From Paracoccus lutimaris (GTDB lineage: Bacteria > Pseudomonadota > Alphaproteobacteria > Rhodobacterales > Rhodobacteraceae): a DNA stretch of 64,000 nucleotides. Within the stretch, counting starts at the first letter, position 1, and each line of letters begins with the position of its first letter. The notes beneath the pieces are model-generated. The model saw nothing but the letters and a program-made list of their open reading frames with translations, ran no database searches and had not been told where the DNA came from. This document shows positions 53,970-64,000 of the stretch, in pieces. The stretch spans positions 1 to 64,000 of the forward strand of contig NZ_QPJL01000004.1 in NCBI RefSeq assembly GCF_003337565.1. The letters are read 5' to 3'. The position numbers were made by a program, and so were the translations under genes.

Positions 53970-55106
53970 TCACCCCTGCGCGAAATGTCCAGAGCCGCAG
54001 ACCGGGCAATCGCCCCGTCGCGCAATTTTCATCAGCCGGTTTTCGCCGTAAAGCCCGTCAAAGATCAGCATCCGCCCGCGCAGGGGCTCGCCTGCCCCGG
54101 CGATGATCTTGATCGCCTCAAGCGCCATCATGGACCCGATGACGCCGGGCAGCGGGCCGACGACTCCCGCCTCGACGCAGGCGGGGGCAAGGCCCGGCGC
54201 CGGGGCCTGCGGGAAAATGCAGCTCATGCAGGGGGCGCCGCGCTTGGGGTCCCAGACGGTCACCTGCCCCTCCCATTGCGCGATGGCGCCGGCGACCAGC
54301 GGCACGCCCGCCGCCACGCAGGCCGCGTTGATCGCCTGCCGGGCGGTAAAACTGTCGGTGCCGTCGATGACCAGATCCTGTTCGGCGATCAGCGCCGCGT
54401 CCTCGGCGGTGATGCGGCGCGCGAGCGCGGTCACCTCGATATGCGGGTTCAGCGCCAGCATGGCGGCGCGCGCCGCCTGCGCCTTGGGCTGGCCGTCATC
54501 CTTGCTGCGAAAGATCACCTGCCGTTGCAGGTTTGACAAGCTGACCCGGTCGTCATCGGCAACCGTGATCCGCCCCACCCCGGCGGCGGCGAGATACTGG
54601 CAGACCGGCGCGCCAAGCCCGCCCGCGCCGACGACCAGCACGCGGGCGCGGCGCAGGGCCGCCTGCCCCGGCCCGCCAAGTTCGCGCAAGACGATGTGGC
54701 GGGCATAGCGGTCCAGTTCGGCCGGCTGCATCACTTGCGCCGATGCGGGCTGGGGCGCGGGCTTCGCGGCCGCGCTCAGCGGCACAAGTCCCGGGGCACG
54801 ATCGGGCAAGGGCATGGCATGGGCGTGCAGGGCGGCCACAAGCGCCTCGGCCCCGAACAGCAGGGCGATCACCAGCAGGACCGAGACCAGCCCCTGCGGT
54901 GACCAGCCGATCAGGCGCGCGAAGGCACTGTCCGGCGCAAGCGCCACGCCGCCCAGCACCGCCAGCCAGACCAGAACCGCCGCCAGCACCAAGCGCCAGC
55001 CGGAAACGCCCAGCCAGATCAGCCAGCCCAGAAAAATCAGATAAAGCAGCAGCCACCACAATTGCGTGACCACGATCATGATGGTCAGGAAAATGAGAAC
55101 GGGCAT
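53970..55106 (-). CDS. MoeB/ThiF/HesA-type E1-like adenylyltransferase with N-terminal membrane domain
   Basis: This 378-residue protein has an E1-like C domain. The ATP site is VLVVGAGGLGAPVCQYLAAAG, the Arg finger region is NLQRQVIF, the Asp is in VIDGTDSF, and two zinc Cys pairs are CMSC and CPVC. It lacks a rhodanese domain. Residues 1-95 are hydrophobic with about three membrane helices (LWWLLLYLIFLGWLIWL, LVLAAVLVWLAVLGGVAL, LVSVLLVIALLFGAEAL). Members adenylate ThiS/MoaD-like carriers; a membrane anchor is unusual. An internal ATG (MQPAELDRYARH) could yield a soluble form. Confidence 0.85.
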   Translation of the reverse strand: MPVLIFLTIMIVVTQLWWLLLYLIFLGWLIWLGVSGWRLVLAAVLVWLAVLGGVALAPDSAFARLIGWSPQGLVSVLLVIALLFGAEALVAALHAHAMPLPDRAPGLVPLSAAAKPAPQPASAQVMQPAELDRYARHIVLRELGGPGQAALRRARVLVVGAGGLGAPVCQYLAAAGVGRITVADDDRVSLSNLQRQVIFRSKDDGQPKAQAARAAMLALNPHIEVTALARRITAEDAALIAEQDLVIDGTDSFTARQAINAACVAAGVPLVAGAIAQWEGQVTVWDPKRGAPCMSCIFPQAPAPGLAPACVEAGVVGPLPGVIGSMMALEAIKIIAGAGEPLRGRMLIFDGLYGENRLMKIARRGDCPVCGSGHFAQG

Positions 55107-55310
55107 CAGCCCCGCCCGGTCGAGCAGCCGCAGGCGCCGCGCGCGCCCCTGGCATCGGTCATGGTATCGGTCATTGCGGTGCCGGGCGCTCTGCTGCGGC
55201 GCGCGGCCGATCCGCGATCAGACATACCGGGCATAGTGGCTGACATCCGAACGCCCCCTTTTGAACCGCGCAAACCTAGCAGCATCTTTTCCGGTTAGGA
55301 AGGCGGCCGG

Positions 55311-55454
55311 CTAGCACAGCAACCCGGCCGCGAGCAGCGCGACCGGAATGCCATAAGCCGCCCACAAGGCCAGCCCCGCCAGCGCCAGCGCCAACGCGGC
55401 CGCCGCAAGCGCGAACCGATGCCGGCGGGTCAGGGGCGGAAGGGCGCCACTCAT
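55311..55454 (-). CDS. Small membrane protein coupled to the MFS gene
   Basis: This 47-residue product (MSGALPPLTRRHRFALAAAA...) has a basic N terminus and one or two hydrophobic segments: ALAAAALALALAGLALWAAY, then IPVALLAAGLLC. Its ATG overlaps the MFS stop (ATGA), the usual sign of translational coupling. It is short and of low complexity, so it is a candidate rather than a proven gene. Confidence 0.45.
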   Translation of the reverse strand: MSGALPPLTRRHRFALAAAALALALAGLALWAAYGIPVALLAAGLLC

Positions 55455-56683
55455 TCCGCGGCCTGCAGCCGGGGCAGCGGCGCATCCTTGATCGGCCAAT
55501 GCAGCAGAGCGGCAAGGACGGCAATGACGATCGAGACCTGCCAGGCGAAATCATATGAGCCGGTGACGCTATAGGCATATCCCGCGCCCCAGGCTCCGAA
55601 GAACGAGCCGAGCTGATGCGACAGGAAGACGATGCCGAACAGCGTCGAGACGTAGCGGACACCAAAGATCTGGCCGACAAGGCCGCTGGTCAGCGGAACC
55701 GTCCCAAGCCAGAGAAAGCCCAGGGCGCAGGCAAAAAGCGTGGCCGATAGCGCGGTGATCGGAAAGGCAAGAAACAGCGCCATCACCACCCCCCGTGCAA
55801 GATAGATGCCGGAAAGGACATGCTTCTTGCGCCAGCGATCCGCCGACATGCCAAAGACATAGGACCCGAGGATGTTGAACAGCCCGACCAGCGCCAGCGC
55901 CCTTGCGCCGATCGCCGGGTCCAGCCCCTTGTCGGCCAGAAACGCCGGCAGATGGGTGCCGATGAAGGCGACGTGGAAGCCGCAGACGAAGAAGCCGGCA
56001 TTCAGCAGCCAGAAACCGGAATGACCGGCGGCCTCGCGCAGCGCCTCACCAAAGCTTTGCGCGCCCGCATGGCCTGTCACCGGCTGCGCCGGCCGTCCGG
56101 CCACGCCAATGGCAAGCAGGACCATCACGCCGGCCAGTCCGGCATAGATCAGAAAGGTCTCGCGCCAGCCAAAGGCACCGATCAGCCCCTGCGCGACCGG
56201 CACCAGCAGAAACTGGCCGACCGAGCCGCCCGCCGTCACGATTCCGGCCGCCAGCCCGCGTTTCTGGGGCGGGACCGCGCGGATGGCGGCCCCGATCGCG
56301 ACAACGAAGGTCACGCCCGTCATCGCAAAGCCGACAAGAAGGCCCAGCGTCAGATTGAGCCCGACCGCGCCCGAGATCATCGATGCAAGCGCCAGGCCAA
56401 GCGCATAAAGCGCGCCGCCAGCCGCCGCCACGCGCCCCGCCCCGTGCTTGTCGGCCATGGCGCCGACAAAGGGCTGCGCCAGCCCGAGGATCAGGTTCTG
56501 AACCGCGACGGCAAGGCCGAAGGCCTCCCGGCCAAGGCCGATATCCTGCTCGATCGGGCGCAGGAACAGGCCAAAGGACTGTCGGATGCCCATAGCGATG
56601 GTGACAAGCATTGCCGCACAGATCAGGACGATCCAGGGATTCCTGGGCGCCGCGACGATCCGGGGATCATGGGACTGGGTCAT
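55451..56683 (-). CDS. MFS transporter, monocarboxylate/OxlT-like
   Basis: This 410-residue protein has twelve predicted helices. SFGLFLRPIEQDIGLGREAFGLAVAVQNLILG, VGAMADKHGAGRVAAAGGALY (loop motif after helix 2) and AGIVTAGGSVGQFLLVPVAQ match the OxlT/monocarboxylate branch. The start at 56683 has GGAAG seven bases upstream; an ATG six bases earlier overlaps that box. It is divergent from a MaoC-like gene and its TetR regulator, with a palindrome between. Confidence 0.85.
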   Translation of the reverse strand: MTQSHDPRIVAAPRNPWIVLICAAMLVTIAMGIRQSFGLFLRPIEQDIGLGREAFGLAVAVQNLILGLAQPFVGAMADKHGAGRVAAAGGALYALGLALASMISGAVGLNLTLGLLVGFAMTGVTFVVAIGAAIRAVPPQKRGLAAGIVTAGGSVGQFLLVPVAQGLIGAFGWRETFLIYAGLAGVMVLLAIGVAGRPAQPVTGHAGAQSFGEALREAAGHSGFWLLNAGFFVCGFHVAFIGTHLPAFLADKGLDPAIGARALALVGLFNILGSYVFGMSADRWRKKHVLSGIYLARGVVMALFLAFPITALSATLFACALGFLWLGTVPLTSGLVGQIFGVRYVSTLFGIVFLSHQLGSFFGAWGAGYAYSVTGSYDFAWQVSIVIAVLAALLHWPIKDAPLPRLQAAE

Positions 56684-56736
56684 GGGCATACTTCCGTTGG
56701 GGAAATCCACCCGAACCAGAATCGGGCTTGAGGAAT

Positions 56737-56758
56737 ATAGATAACAATCATAATCTAT
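56737..56758. promoter_or_regulatory. Palindromic operator candidate between MFS and MaoC genes
   Basis: ATAGAT (56737-56742) and ATCTAT (56753-56758) form the arms of a 22-bp dyad in a strikingly A/T-rich patch. It lies between the divergent starts at 56683 and 56814. The TetR-family gene at 57277 follows MaoC by one base, so it is the obvious candidate to bind here. Confidence 0.5.
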
Positions 56759-56813
56759 TTTGGCGAGACCCAATCCGCCAGCAGCAAAAACATCGCACAG
56801 GAAGGAAAAGCCG

Positions 56814-57275
56814 ATGAAAGACAACGATCTGCCGAACCGGCTCTATCTGGATGACCTGCGGGTCGGCCAGGAATTCACCAGCGGCGAGCATCACCTCGAC
56901 GCAGAGCAGATCATCGCCTTCGCGACCGAGTTCGATCCGCAGCCCTTCCATCTTGACCCCGAGGCCGCGCGCGACAGCTTCTTTCAGGGGCTTGCCGCCA
57001 GCGGCTGGCACACCATGGCGATCACCATGAAACTGCTGGTCAAAAGCATGCCCTTTGCGCAGGGGATCATTGGCGCAGGAGGCGAAATCTCGTGGCCGCG
57101 CCCGACGCGACCGGGCGACATCCTGCGCGCGAAAAGCCGCATCATCGCCATCCGGCCATCGCGGTCAAAGCCCGACCGGGCTATGGTGCAGACCCACAGC
57201 CTGACGCTGAATCAGGCGGACGAGATCCTGCAGGATTTCACCGCGAACCTGCTGGTGTTCAGAAAGGAGACCTAG
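56814..57275 (+). CDS. MaoC-like dehydratase (hot-dog fold)
   Basis: This 153-residue protein has LYLDDLRVGQEFTSGEHHL and then the hydratase-2-like signature IIAFATEFDPQPFHLDPEAA, keeping the catalytic Asp and His. The C half has RPTRPGDILRAKSRIIAIRPSRSKPDRAMVQ. MaoC proteins hydrate enoyl-CoA thioesters. AGGAAAAGCCG precedes the start at 56814. It is probably co-transcribed with the TetR gene, which starts one base after its stop. Confidence 0.87.
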   Translation: MKDNDLPNRLYLDDLRVGQEFTSGEHHLDAEQIIAFATEFDPQPFHLDPEAARDSFFQGLAASGWHTMAITMKLLVKSMPFAQGIIGAGGEISWPRPTRPGDILRAKSRIIAIRPSRSKPDRAMVQTHSLTLNQADEILQDFTANLLVFRKET

Positions 57276-57276
57276 C

Positions 57277-57873
57277 TTGGGACGATCCTCGGCCGAGCAA
57301 GCCCAGCAGAACCGCGCGAGAATCGTCGAGATCGCCAGCGGAATGTTTCGCGCGCGGGGCATCGAAGCGGTTTCGGTCGCCGATATCATGGCGGCCGCCG
57401 GCATGACGGTCGGCGGGTTCTACAAGCATTTCGCCTCGAAAGAGGCGCTGGTCGACGAGGCGACCGCGCTTGCCTTCGACGAGGCGCTGGCGCTGTGGGG
57501 CAGGATCCTCGGCAAGGACGACGCGACCGCGGAGGCGTTGCGGGCGCGGCTGGTCGAACAATACCTGCGGCCCAATCCGCAGCGGCATTGCCCGATCATC
57601 GCCTTCGCCCCCCATGTCGCCCGAAAGGACGGCGACGCCGCCGCGCGCCTTGCCTATGACAAGGGCACCGGGGCGCTTCTCGGGGCGTTTTTTGGTGCGG
57701 ACCCGCAGGCCATGGCAGAGAACAGGATCGCGGAAGCCGACCCGGAGGTGCTGGTTCTGTTCGCCGCCATGGTCGGGGCGCGCGTTCTGGGCGAGGCTGC
57801 CGGCGATGCCGATTGGGTGCGTGCCGTCAAGAAAGCCGTGGTCGATGCCGTGGCGCAGCAAGGATCCGGCTGA
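57277..57873 (+). CDS. TetR/AcrR family transcriptional regulator
   Basis: This 198-residue protein has the N-terminal helix-turn-helix RIVEIASGMFRARGIEAVSVADIMAAAGMTVGGFYKHFASKEAL (residues 14-57), typical of the family. The C domain is helical with HCPIIAFAPHVARKDG, as in TetR proteins sensing electrophiles or aldehydes. The start is TTG at 57277, after AAAGGAGA. It lies one base after the MaoC stop and likely regulates the MFS/MaoC divergent promoters. Confidence 0.9.
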   Translation: MGRSSAEQAQQNRARIVEIASGMFRARGIEAVSVADIMAAAGMTVGGFYKHFASKEALVDEATALAFDEALALWGRILGKDDATAEALRARLVEQYLRPNPQRHCPIIAFAPHVARKDGDAAARLAYDKGTGALLGAFFGADPQAMAENRIAEADPEVLVLFAAMVGARVLGEAAGDADWVRAVKKAVVDAVAQQGSG

Positions 57874-57930
57874 TCCGTGTGGACAGGGCGCGGGCCCGCC
57901 GCCAGCCGTTGGCCTGACGGGCTGCGACGA

Positions 57931-58737
57931 TCAGAGAAACTCGCGATAGGCCCGCGAATCCCATGGATGGTTCCAGTTCGGGATCGGCGTGCGCCAGTCG
58001 GGGCCGTAGGTCACTTCCAGATATTTTATCGGATTGCGCGGAATCGGACAGTCGCCGCCAAAGAACCGCAACGTCTGGGTCGGGAACACATCCGGCATCG
58101 CCAGACCGCCCCGCGCACTGGGGAACCAGGACACGCGCTCGTCGGGATCGATGAAGCCGATAAAGATATCCGTGCCCGCAAAGCCCTTGCGGGCCGTGGT
58201 CAGGTGGCTGATATTCTTGCTTTCCGGGGCGACGAACCCTTCCTCGCCAAGCAGCTGGCGCAGCCTGGCCAAAGTCGCGCCAAAGCTTGCCCCCTCGTTG
58301 GCGGGCAGGGCGATGATCAGGTCCATGTCATCGTCATGCGGGATGAAATCATGGTCCCGGATCATTCCCAGAACCGAACCGAAGCCAAAGCTGACATGCG
58401 GGGTGATCTCGCGCTTCAGCAGATCGGCGATTTCAAGCGCCCGTTCGACATATTTGCTTTTCTGCGGGTCGCTCCAGAACCGGAATGAGCGCCTGACCCC
58501 GTGATTGCCCCATTCCAGCTGCCGCTGGAACAGATAGCCGGCATTCACGGCATTGATGATCTGCTTCTTGTCTTCGGGCGCAAGCGACTTGTCGGCGCGC
58601 ATCTGGTGATAGGCGTCCCAGAACGCGCCGGCCAGAACCAGGCCACAATAGTGATCCAGCCGCGCGCCGAGGGGATCGCCGTCAGGTGCGGCGGCCCGTC
58701 CGTCGACGAGCGCCGCCACCCTTGCGTCCAGCGTCAT
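57931..58737 (-). CDS. LicD-family protein (nucleotidyltransferase-fold)
   Basis: This 268-residue protein has the LicD core FGFGSVLGMIRDHDFIPHDDDMDLII, residues 116-141, with the acidic cluster that binds metal. LicD proteins transfer phosphocholine or other phospho-groups to surface glycans and teichoic acids; some modify polysaccharides in Gram-negative species. A late NPIKYLEVTYGPDWRTPIPNW matches the family's C-terminal segment. It overlaps the upstream methyltransferase by four bases (ATGA). Confidence 0.83.
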   Translation of the reverse strand: MTLDARVAALVDGRAAAPDGDPLGARLDHYCGLVLAGAFWDAYHQMRADKSLAPEDKKQIINAVNAGYLFQRQLEWGNHGVRRSFRFWSDPQKSKYVERALEIADLLKREITPHVSFGFGSVLGMIRDHDFIPHDDDMDLIIALPANEGASFGATLARLRQLLGEEGFVAPESKNISHLTTARKGFAGTDIFIGFIDPDERVSWFPSARGGLAMPDVFPTQTLRFFGGDCPIPRNPIKYLEVTYGPDWRTPIPNWNHPWDSRAYREFL

Positions 58738-59411
58738 GCAGCGACCTTCCGGAACACCGTGCGCGCGACATAGGCATCATCCTTGAGGTATTTGGCGAAA
58801 CCGAAGCCCTCGACCTCATATTCAACCGAAAAGCCGAAGCTCGCGGCATTGGCGATCACCTGCGAGGGCTCGACAAAGCGGCGGTAATGCGCGGCCGTCA
58901 CCTTTTCGCCCGCCGCGTCGCGGACGGTGCGATATTCGACGGCCAGACGGTCGCCCTCATGCAGGGCGGCGCTCATGCCTTCGAAAAAGGCAAGCTCTTC
59001 GGATTCGGTGATCGCGTGCAGGAAGAACCGGGCATAGGCCAGTGCAGGCCCCTCGGAATGGGCACGCGCCTGACGCAGCGCATCGCCGAAACCGGCGCTG
59101 CCGACGGTCGAGCAGATGAACGAGATATCACTCAGCGACTGTGCGTTGCGGCTTTCCTCGCATTTCGCGATGGCCGAGGACGAACCGTCAATGGCGACGA
59201 CCTGAAAACCGTGGCGGGCAAAGAACAGGCTGTCGCGCCCGTTTCCGCAACCGACCTCGATGATCAGATGCGCATCGCCGGCCTCCTGCGCGACGAAGGC
59301 CGCGAACTGCGACGGCGCCGACAGCTTCATGACCTCACGCGACGCGTAATATTGGTTCCAGTAATCGCCTTTTTCCTGGGGAACAGCTTGTAGCAACGCC
59401 TGGGCCTCCAT
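58734..59411 (-). CDS. SAM-dependent methyltransferase
   Basis: This 225-residue class I methyltransferase has LIIEVGCGNGRDSLFFARHG as motif I, VVAIDGSSSAIAKCEE as motif II and a hydrophobic YARFFLHAITESEELAFFEG after motif III. It starts at 59411 and overlaps the LicD-like gene downstream, so the two are one operon. Joint function in sugar or choline-like headgroup modification is inferred from the pairing. Confidence 0.82.
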   Translation of the reverse strand: MEAQALLQAVPQEKGDYWNQYYASREVMKLSAPSQFAAFVAQEAGDAHLIIEVGCGNGRDSLFFARHGFQVVAIDGSSSAIAKCEESRNAQSLSDISFICSTVGSAGFGDALRQARAHSEGPALAYARFFLHAITESEELAFFEGMSAALHEGDRLAVEYRTVRDAAGEKVTAAHYRRFVEPSQVIANAASFGFSVEYEVEGFGFAKYLKDDAYVARTVFRKVAA

Positions 59412-59716
59412 CTGCGCCTCGTAAATAGATGCGGGAACATTTCATGACAGTAATGCGACGTCAACATCTCCTGCGCCGATAACACCGCCGTCAAGGGGGT
59501 CTCGGCCCCCGCCGCCGATCAAGATTGCGCGAAGACCACAAGGCTGAACCCGCCCTCGCCCGGCCTGCGCCGCTGCACGCGATGCGGCAGATCGCAGGCG
59601 GCATCCGGCCGGCCGCGACCACATTGGCGGCTTGCCCGGTCCGTTTTCCCCGTGACCATTCCCCGCCAGAGGGCTAACAACGATATCCGAATCGTTGCAA
59701 ATCGGGGGTTATTTCG
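59412..59716. other. Divergent intergenic region of the LicD/GSCFA cluster
   Basis: This 305-base gap separates the start of the methyltransferase gene (minus) from the start of the GSCFA gene (plus). No convincing gene is seen. It holds an inverted repeat AACGAT/ATCGTT at 59679-59696, just before the GSCFA gene, and a GGGGG/CCCCC-type hairpin near 59497. It should contain the promoters of both operons. Confidence 0.5.
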
Positions 59717-60751
59717 TTGCATCCCTATAAGCACTTCCCGGAGCGGGCATTCTGGAACCGGGCTGTATCGAACCGCCATGTCTCGACGCTGTCCGAGCTA
59801 TTCGATGGAATGGGCCCCTTGGCCAGGGCGCAGATCGCGACCGCAGGAAGCTGCTTCGCCCAGCATATCGGCCGCGCCCTGCGCAAGCGCAATCTGGGCT
59901 ATCTGGACCTTGAGCCCGCCCCGTCCTTCCTGACCCCGGACGAGGCTAACCGGCTTGGCTACGAGCTATATACCTGCCGCTACGGGAACATCTACACGGT
60001 GCGCCAGCTTCTGCAGCTGTTTCAGGAGGCGCATGGCACGCGCCAGCCCCTGGACGGGATCTGGACGACCAAGGGGCGTCATTTCGATGCGCTGCGACCG
60101 GGCCTGCAACCCGACGGCTTCGAGACCGAGGACGAGGTGCGCGTCCTGCGCGACGCGCATCTGGCGGCCGTGCGCGAGATGTTCGCGCGCGCCGATATCT
60201 TCGTCTTCACCCTGGGCCTGACCGAGGCCTGGGAAAGCCTTGAGGACGGCACCGTCTATCCTTCGGCGCCGGGCGTCATCGCCGGGGATTACGACCCCAA
60301 GCGCTATGGCTTCGTCAATTTCCGCTATCCCGAGGTCTACCGCGATTTCGAGACCTTCCTGCATCTGCTGCGCCAGTGCAAACCCGGCGTGCGCGTGCTG
60401 CTGACCGTCTCGCCGGTGCCGCTTGCGGCAACCGCCAGCGGCGATCATGTGCTGGTCGCCACCACGCAAAGCAAGGCCACCTTGCGCGCCGTCGCCGGCG
60501 ATCTGGCCGCGGAACATGACGATGTCTTCTATTTCCCAAGCTATGAGGTCATCACCGGCCAGCCGACCCGCCACGGCTTTTATGCGCCCGACCTGCGCAA
60601 TGTCGTGCAGGCCGGCGTCGATACGGTGATGCAGCATTTCTTCGCCCCCGAACCCGAGATCGCGCCCCCGGCGCCAAGCGCGCCCGCCCCACCGGACGTG
60701 GCCGCCGGCTACGAATATTGCGAAGAGGCCCTGCTGGGGAAACTGTCATGA
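59717..60751 (+). CDS. GSCFA-domain protein (SGNH-like esterase/hydrolase fold)
   Basis: This 344-residue protein has the signature block AGSCFAQHIGRALRKR (Gly44-Ser45-Cys46-Phe47-Ala48) that names the family, with FVFTLGLTEAWE and VLLTVSPVPLAAT as later blocks. The Ser is the expected nucleophile of an SGNH-type enzyme. The start is TTG at 59717, giving M-HPYKHFPERAFWNRAV, the usual family beginning; GGGGG lies about ten bases upstream. The C terminus is Pro/Ala-rich. Members act on cell-surface polysaccharides or are of unknown substrate. It overlaps the next gene (ATGA). Confidence 0.85.
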   Translation: MHPYKHFPERAFWNRAVSNRHVSTLSELFDGMGPLARAQIATAGSCFAQHIGRALRKRNLGYLDLEPAPSFLTPDEANRLGYELYTCRYGNIYTVRQLLQLFQEAHGTRQPLDGIWTTKGRHFDALRPGLQPDGFETEDEVRVLRDAHLAAVREMFARADIFVFTLGLTEAWESLEDGTVYPSAPGVIAGDYDPKRYGFVNFRYPEVYRDFETFLHLLRQCKPGVRVLLTVSPVPLAATASGDHVLVATTQSKATLRAVAGDLAAEHDDVFYFPSYEVITGQPTRHGFYAPDLRNVVQAGVDTVMQHFFAPEPEIAPPAPSAPAPPDVAAGYEYCEEALLGKLS

Positions 60752-61440
60752 AGGTCACCATTTTCGGCGATTCCCACCTTCACACGCTGCGCAATAGTGC
60801 CGCAGAGCTTGGCGACGAGCACGAGGCCCGATTCCTCGTCAATCATGCGCTGAACTGGATCGCGCCGCAGCTTGTGGCCGAAAAGGGCGGGATCCGCGCG
60901 CGGGCCGATAACGTCAAGAACTTCACGCCGCTGAATGTCCTGCTGCTGCCCGAGGGGCGGCTCTATTTCTCGGGCATCCTGCATACCGCGCCATATACCC
61001 GCGCGCGCGACTGGCGGAGCTTCTGCCCCTGGTCGATCCAGAAGGACCATCCCGATCTGCAACCGATCAGCGATGCCGCGTTGCAGACCTGGATCGAGCG
61101 CGAGACGGCAGCGCGGCTGAGCTTTCTGTTCGAACTGCGGTCGAAGGGCTTCGACATCTGCGTGATCGAGGCACCCCGCCCCTTGGAGCGCGCACCCGGC
61201 ATGCATGACATCCGACCCGCCGTCATGGCCCGGGTCGACGCGATCTGCCGCAGCTTCATCTTGGCGCGGCTGGCGGAAATCGGCGTGCGGGTGATCGAGG
61301 TGCCGCCGGAAACGGTGTCCGGGGGCTTCACCACCGCGGAATTCAGCTCCGGCAATCCCAAGGATCCGCATCACGGCAATCTCGAATATGGCCGGCTGAT
61401 GGTGCAGCGGATTCGCGACGACCTCGCGAACGTGGCCTGA
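60748..61440 (+). CDS. SGNH-hydrolase-like protein
   Basis: This 230-residue protein starts with MKVTIFGDSHLHTL, matching block I (GDS) of SGNH hydrolases, and ends with a DPHHGNLEYGRLM segment matching block V (Asp-x-x-His). The middle has VIEAPRPLERAPG. The full Gly/Asn blocks II and III are not obvious, so catalytic competence is uncertain. It is co-translated with the GSCFA gene, so the two probably act on one substrate. Confidence 0.75.
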   Translation: MKVTIFGDSHLHTLRNSAAELGDEHEARFLVNHALNWIAPQLVAEKGGIRARADNVKNFTPLNVLLLPEGRLYFSGILHTAPYTRARDWRSFCPWSIQKDHPDLQPISDAALQTWIERETAARLSFLFELRSKGFDICVIEAPRPLERAPGMHDIRPAVMARVDAICRSFILARLAEIGVRVIEVPPETVSGGFTTAEFSSGNPKDPHHGNLEYGRLMVQRIRDDLANVA

Positions 61441-61477
61441 CCGCAAAACCAAGCCCAAGGCATCGATCTTGCCACGA

Positions 61478-61562
61478 TGGTGCGGGTGGAGGGACTTGAA
61501 CCCCCACGCCTTGCGGCGCCAGAACCTAAATCTGGTGCGTCTGCCAATTTCGCCACACCCGC
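61478..61562 (-). tRNA. tRNA-Leu (anticodon UAG)
   Basis: On the minus strand the acceptor GCGGGTG pairs with the 3' side, followed by A and an encoded CCA. The anticodon stem-loop reads CAGATTTAGGTTCTG with anticodon TAG. A long variable arm and GTTCAAGTC T-loop are present. Length is 85 bases. Confidence 0.95.
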
Positions 61563-61609
61563 AACGAGGGGGCTTCTAGCAAAGCCGCAGCGCCGGCGCG
61601 AGCGGTTTC

Positions 61610-63865
<2,256 letters not shown>

Positions 63866-63949
63866 TCCCCTGAGCCGGCACGGACCCGGCCATGAATATT
63901 ACCCTTGCCCGGCGGCGGCGCCGGGCCGACTGATGGAGGAAGGAACCCA

Positions 63950-64000
63950 ATGAAAGTCAAGGACGTACTGGATCTGATGAAGGATGAGGATGTCGAATAT
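63950..64000 (+). CDS. glnA: Glutamine synthetase, N-terminal fragment (cut by window end)
   Basis: The first 17 codons are present, reading MKVKDVLDLMKDEDVEY, which matches the beginning of type I glutamine synthetase (usually ...DVLKxIKDxDVxYVD). GGAGGAAGGAA lies just upstream. With glnB 84 bases upstream, this is the glnBA operon. The rest of the gene lies beyond the window. Confidence 0.85.
   Translation, partial: MKVKDVLDLMKDEDVEY

Overview
The window looks like a chromosomal segment of an alphaproteobacterium of the order Rhodobacterales, most likely Paracoccus or a close relative. The DNA is GC-rich. A cytochrome c550-like protein (cycA) closely resembles the Paracoccus protein and lies directly upstream of an aa3 oxidase subunit I gene (ctaD). 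A complete polyhydroxybutyrate locus (phaR, phaP, phaC, phaZ) is laid out as in Paracoccus, with two perfect copies of the CTGC-N3-GCAG site that the Paracoccus regulator PhaR binds.

Region 1 (1-3900) is the remnant of a prophage or integrated element. It opens with what looks like the end of an IS21-family element inserted in a tail tape-measure gene. Small overlapping phage-type genes follow, including a tandem zinc-knuckle protein apparently split by a frame change, and a divergent ribbon-helix-helix regulator module. The remnant stops at the 3' end of an intact tRNA-Ser, the probable attachment site. Region 2 (4.0-9.3 kb) is the PHB locus; its PhaC carries an unusual Lys/Ala/Pro-rich N-terminal tail of about 200 residues. 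Region 3 (9.3-14.5 kb) holds a hydrolase, thrS, a cold-shock gene, a DUF1489 gene and a drug-efflux type MFS gene. Region 4 (14.7-24.3 kb) is a leucine/isovalerate catabolic locus: ivd, mccB, mccA, HMG-CoA lyase and methylglutaconyl-CoA hydratase. It is interspersed with a GST, an ASCH protein, a lipoprotein, an LprI-like gene and a divergent ompW with a candidate FNR box.

Region 5 (24.4-31.6 kb) has a cobC-like phosphatase with cbiB, divergent hemC and hemE, two small-molecule transporters with an Lrp regulator, and an orphan RecD-like helicase. Region 6 (31.6-37.2 kb) has EcsC, quinone-linked D-lactate dehydrogenase, and an overlapping four-gene membrane operon (two HdeD-like proteins, an AI-2E permease and a two-helix K+ channel), then a tRNA-Leu. 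Region 7 (37.2-44.8 kb) has metH, lipB, cycA, ctaD and a DUF2244 gene. Region 8 (44.9-57.9 kb) is a series of catabolic, transport and envelope genes: a dimethylglycine/sarcosine dehydrogenase family protein, a 2-hydroxyacid dehydrogenase with an MFS gene, an SH3 protein, an M3 peptidase, a membrane-anchored MoeB/ThiF-like enzyme, and an MFS/MaoC/TetR module.

Region 9 (57.9-61.4 kb) is a compact divergent accessory cluster of LicD-like protein plus methyltransferase against GSCFA protein plus SGNH-like protein, probably for decorating a surface glycan. The window closes with a tRNA-Leu, the NAD(P)HX repair enzyme, glnB and the first 17 codons of glnA. An intergenic repeat with a CCAAATATCC core and GC-rich hairpins recurs in several gaps. 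I found no CRISPR array, rRNA or convincing riboswitch. The best candidates for less-described biology are the tailed PhaC, the LicD/GSCFA/SGNH cluster, the zinc-knuckle array in the prophage remnant and the membrane-anchored E1-like enzyme.
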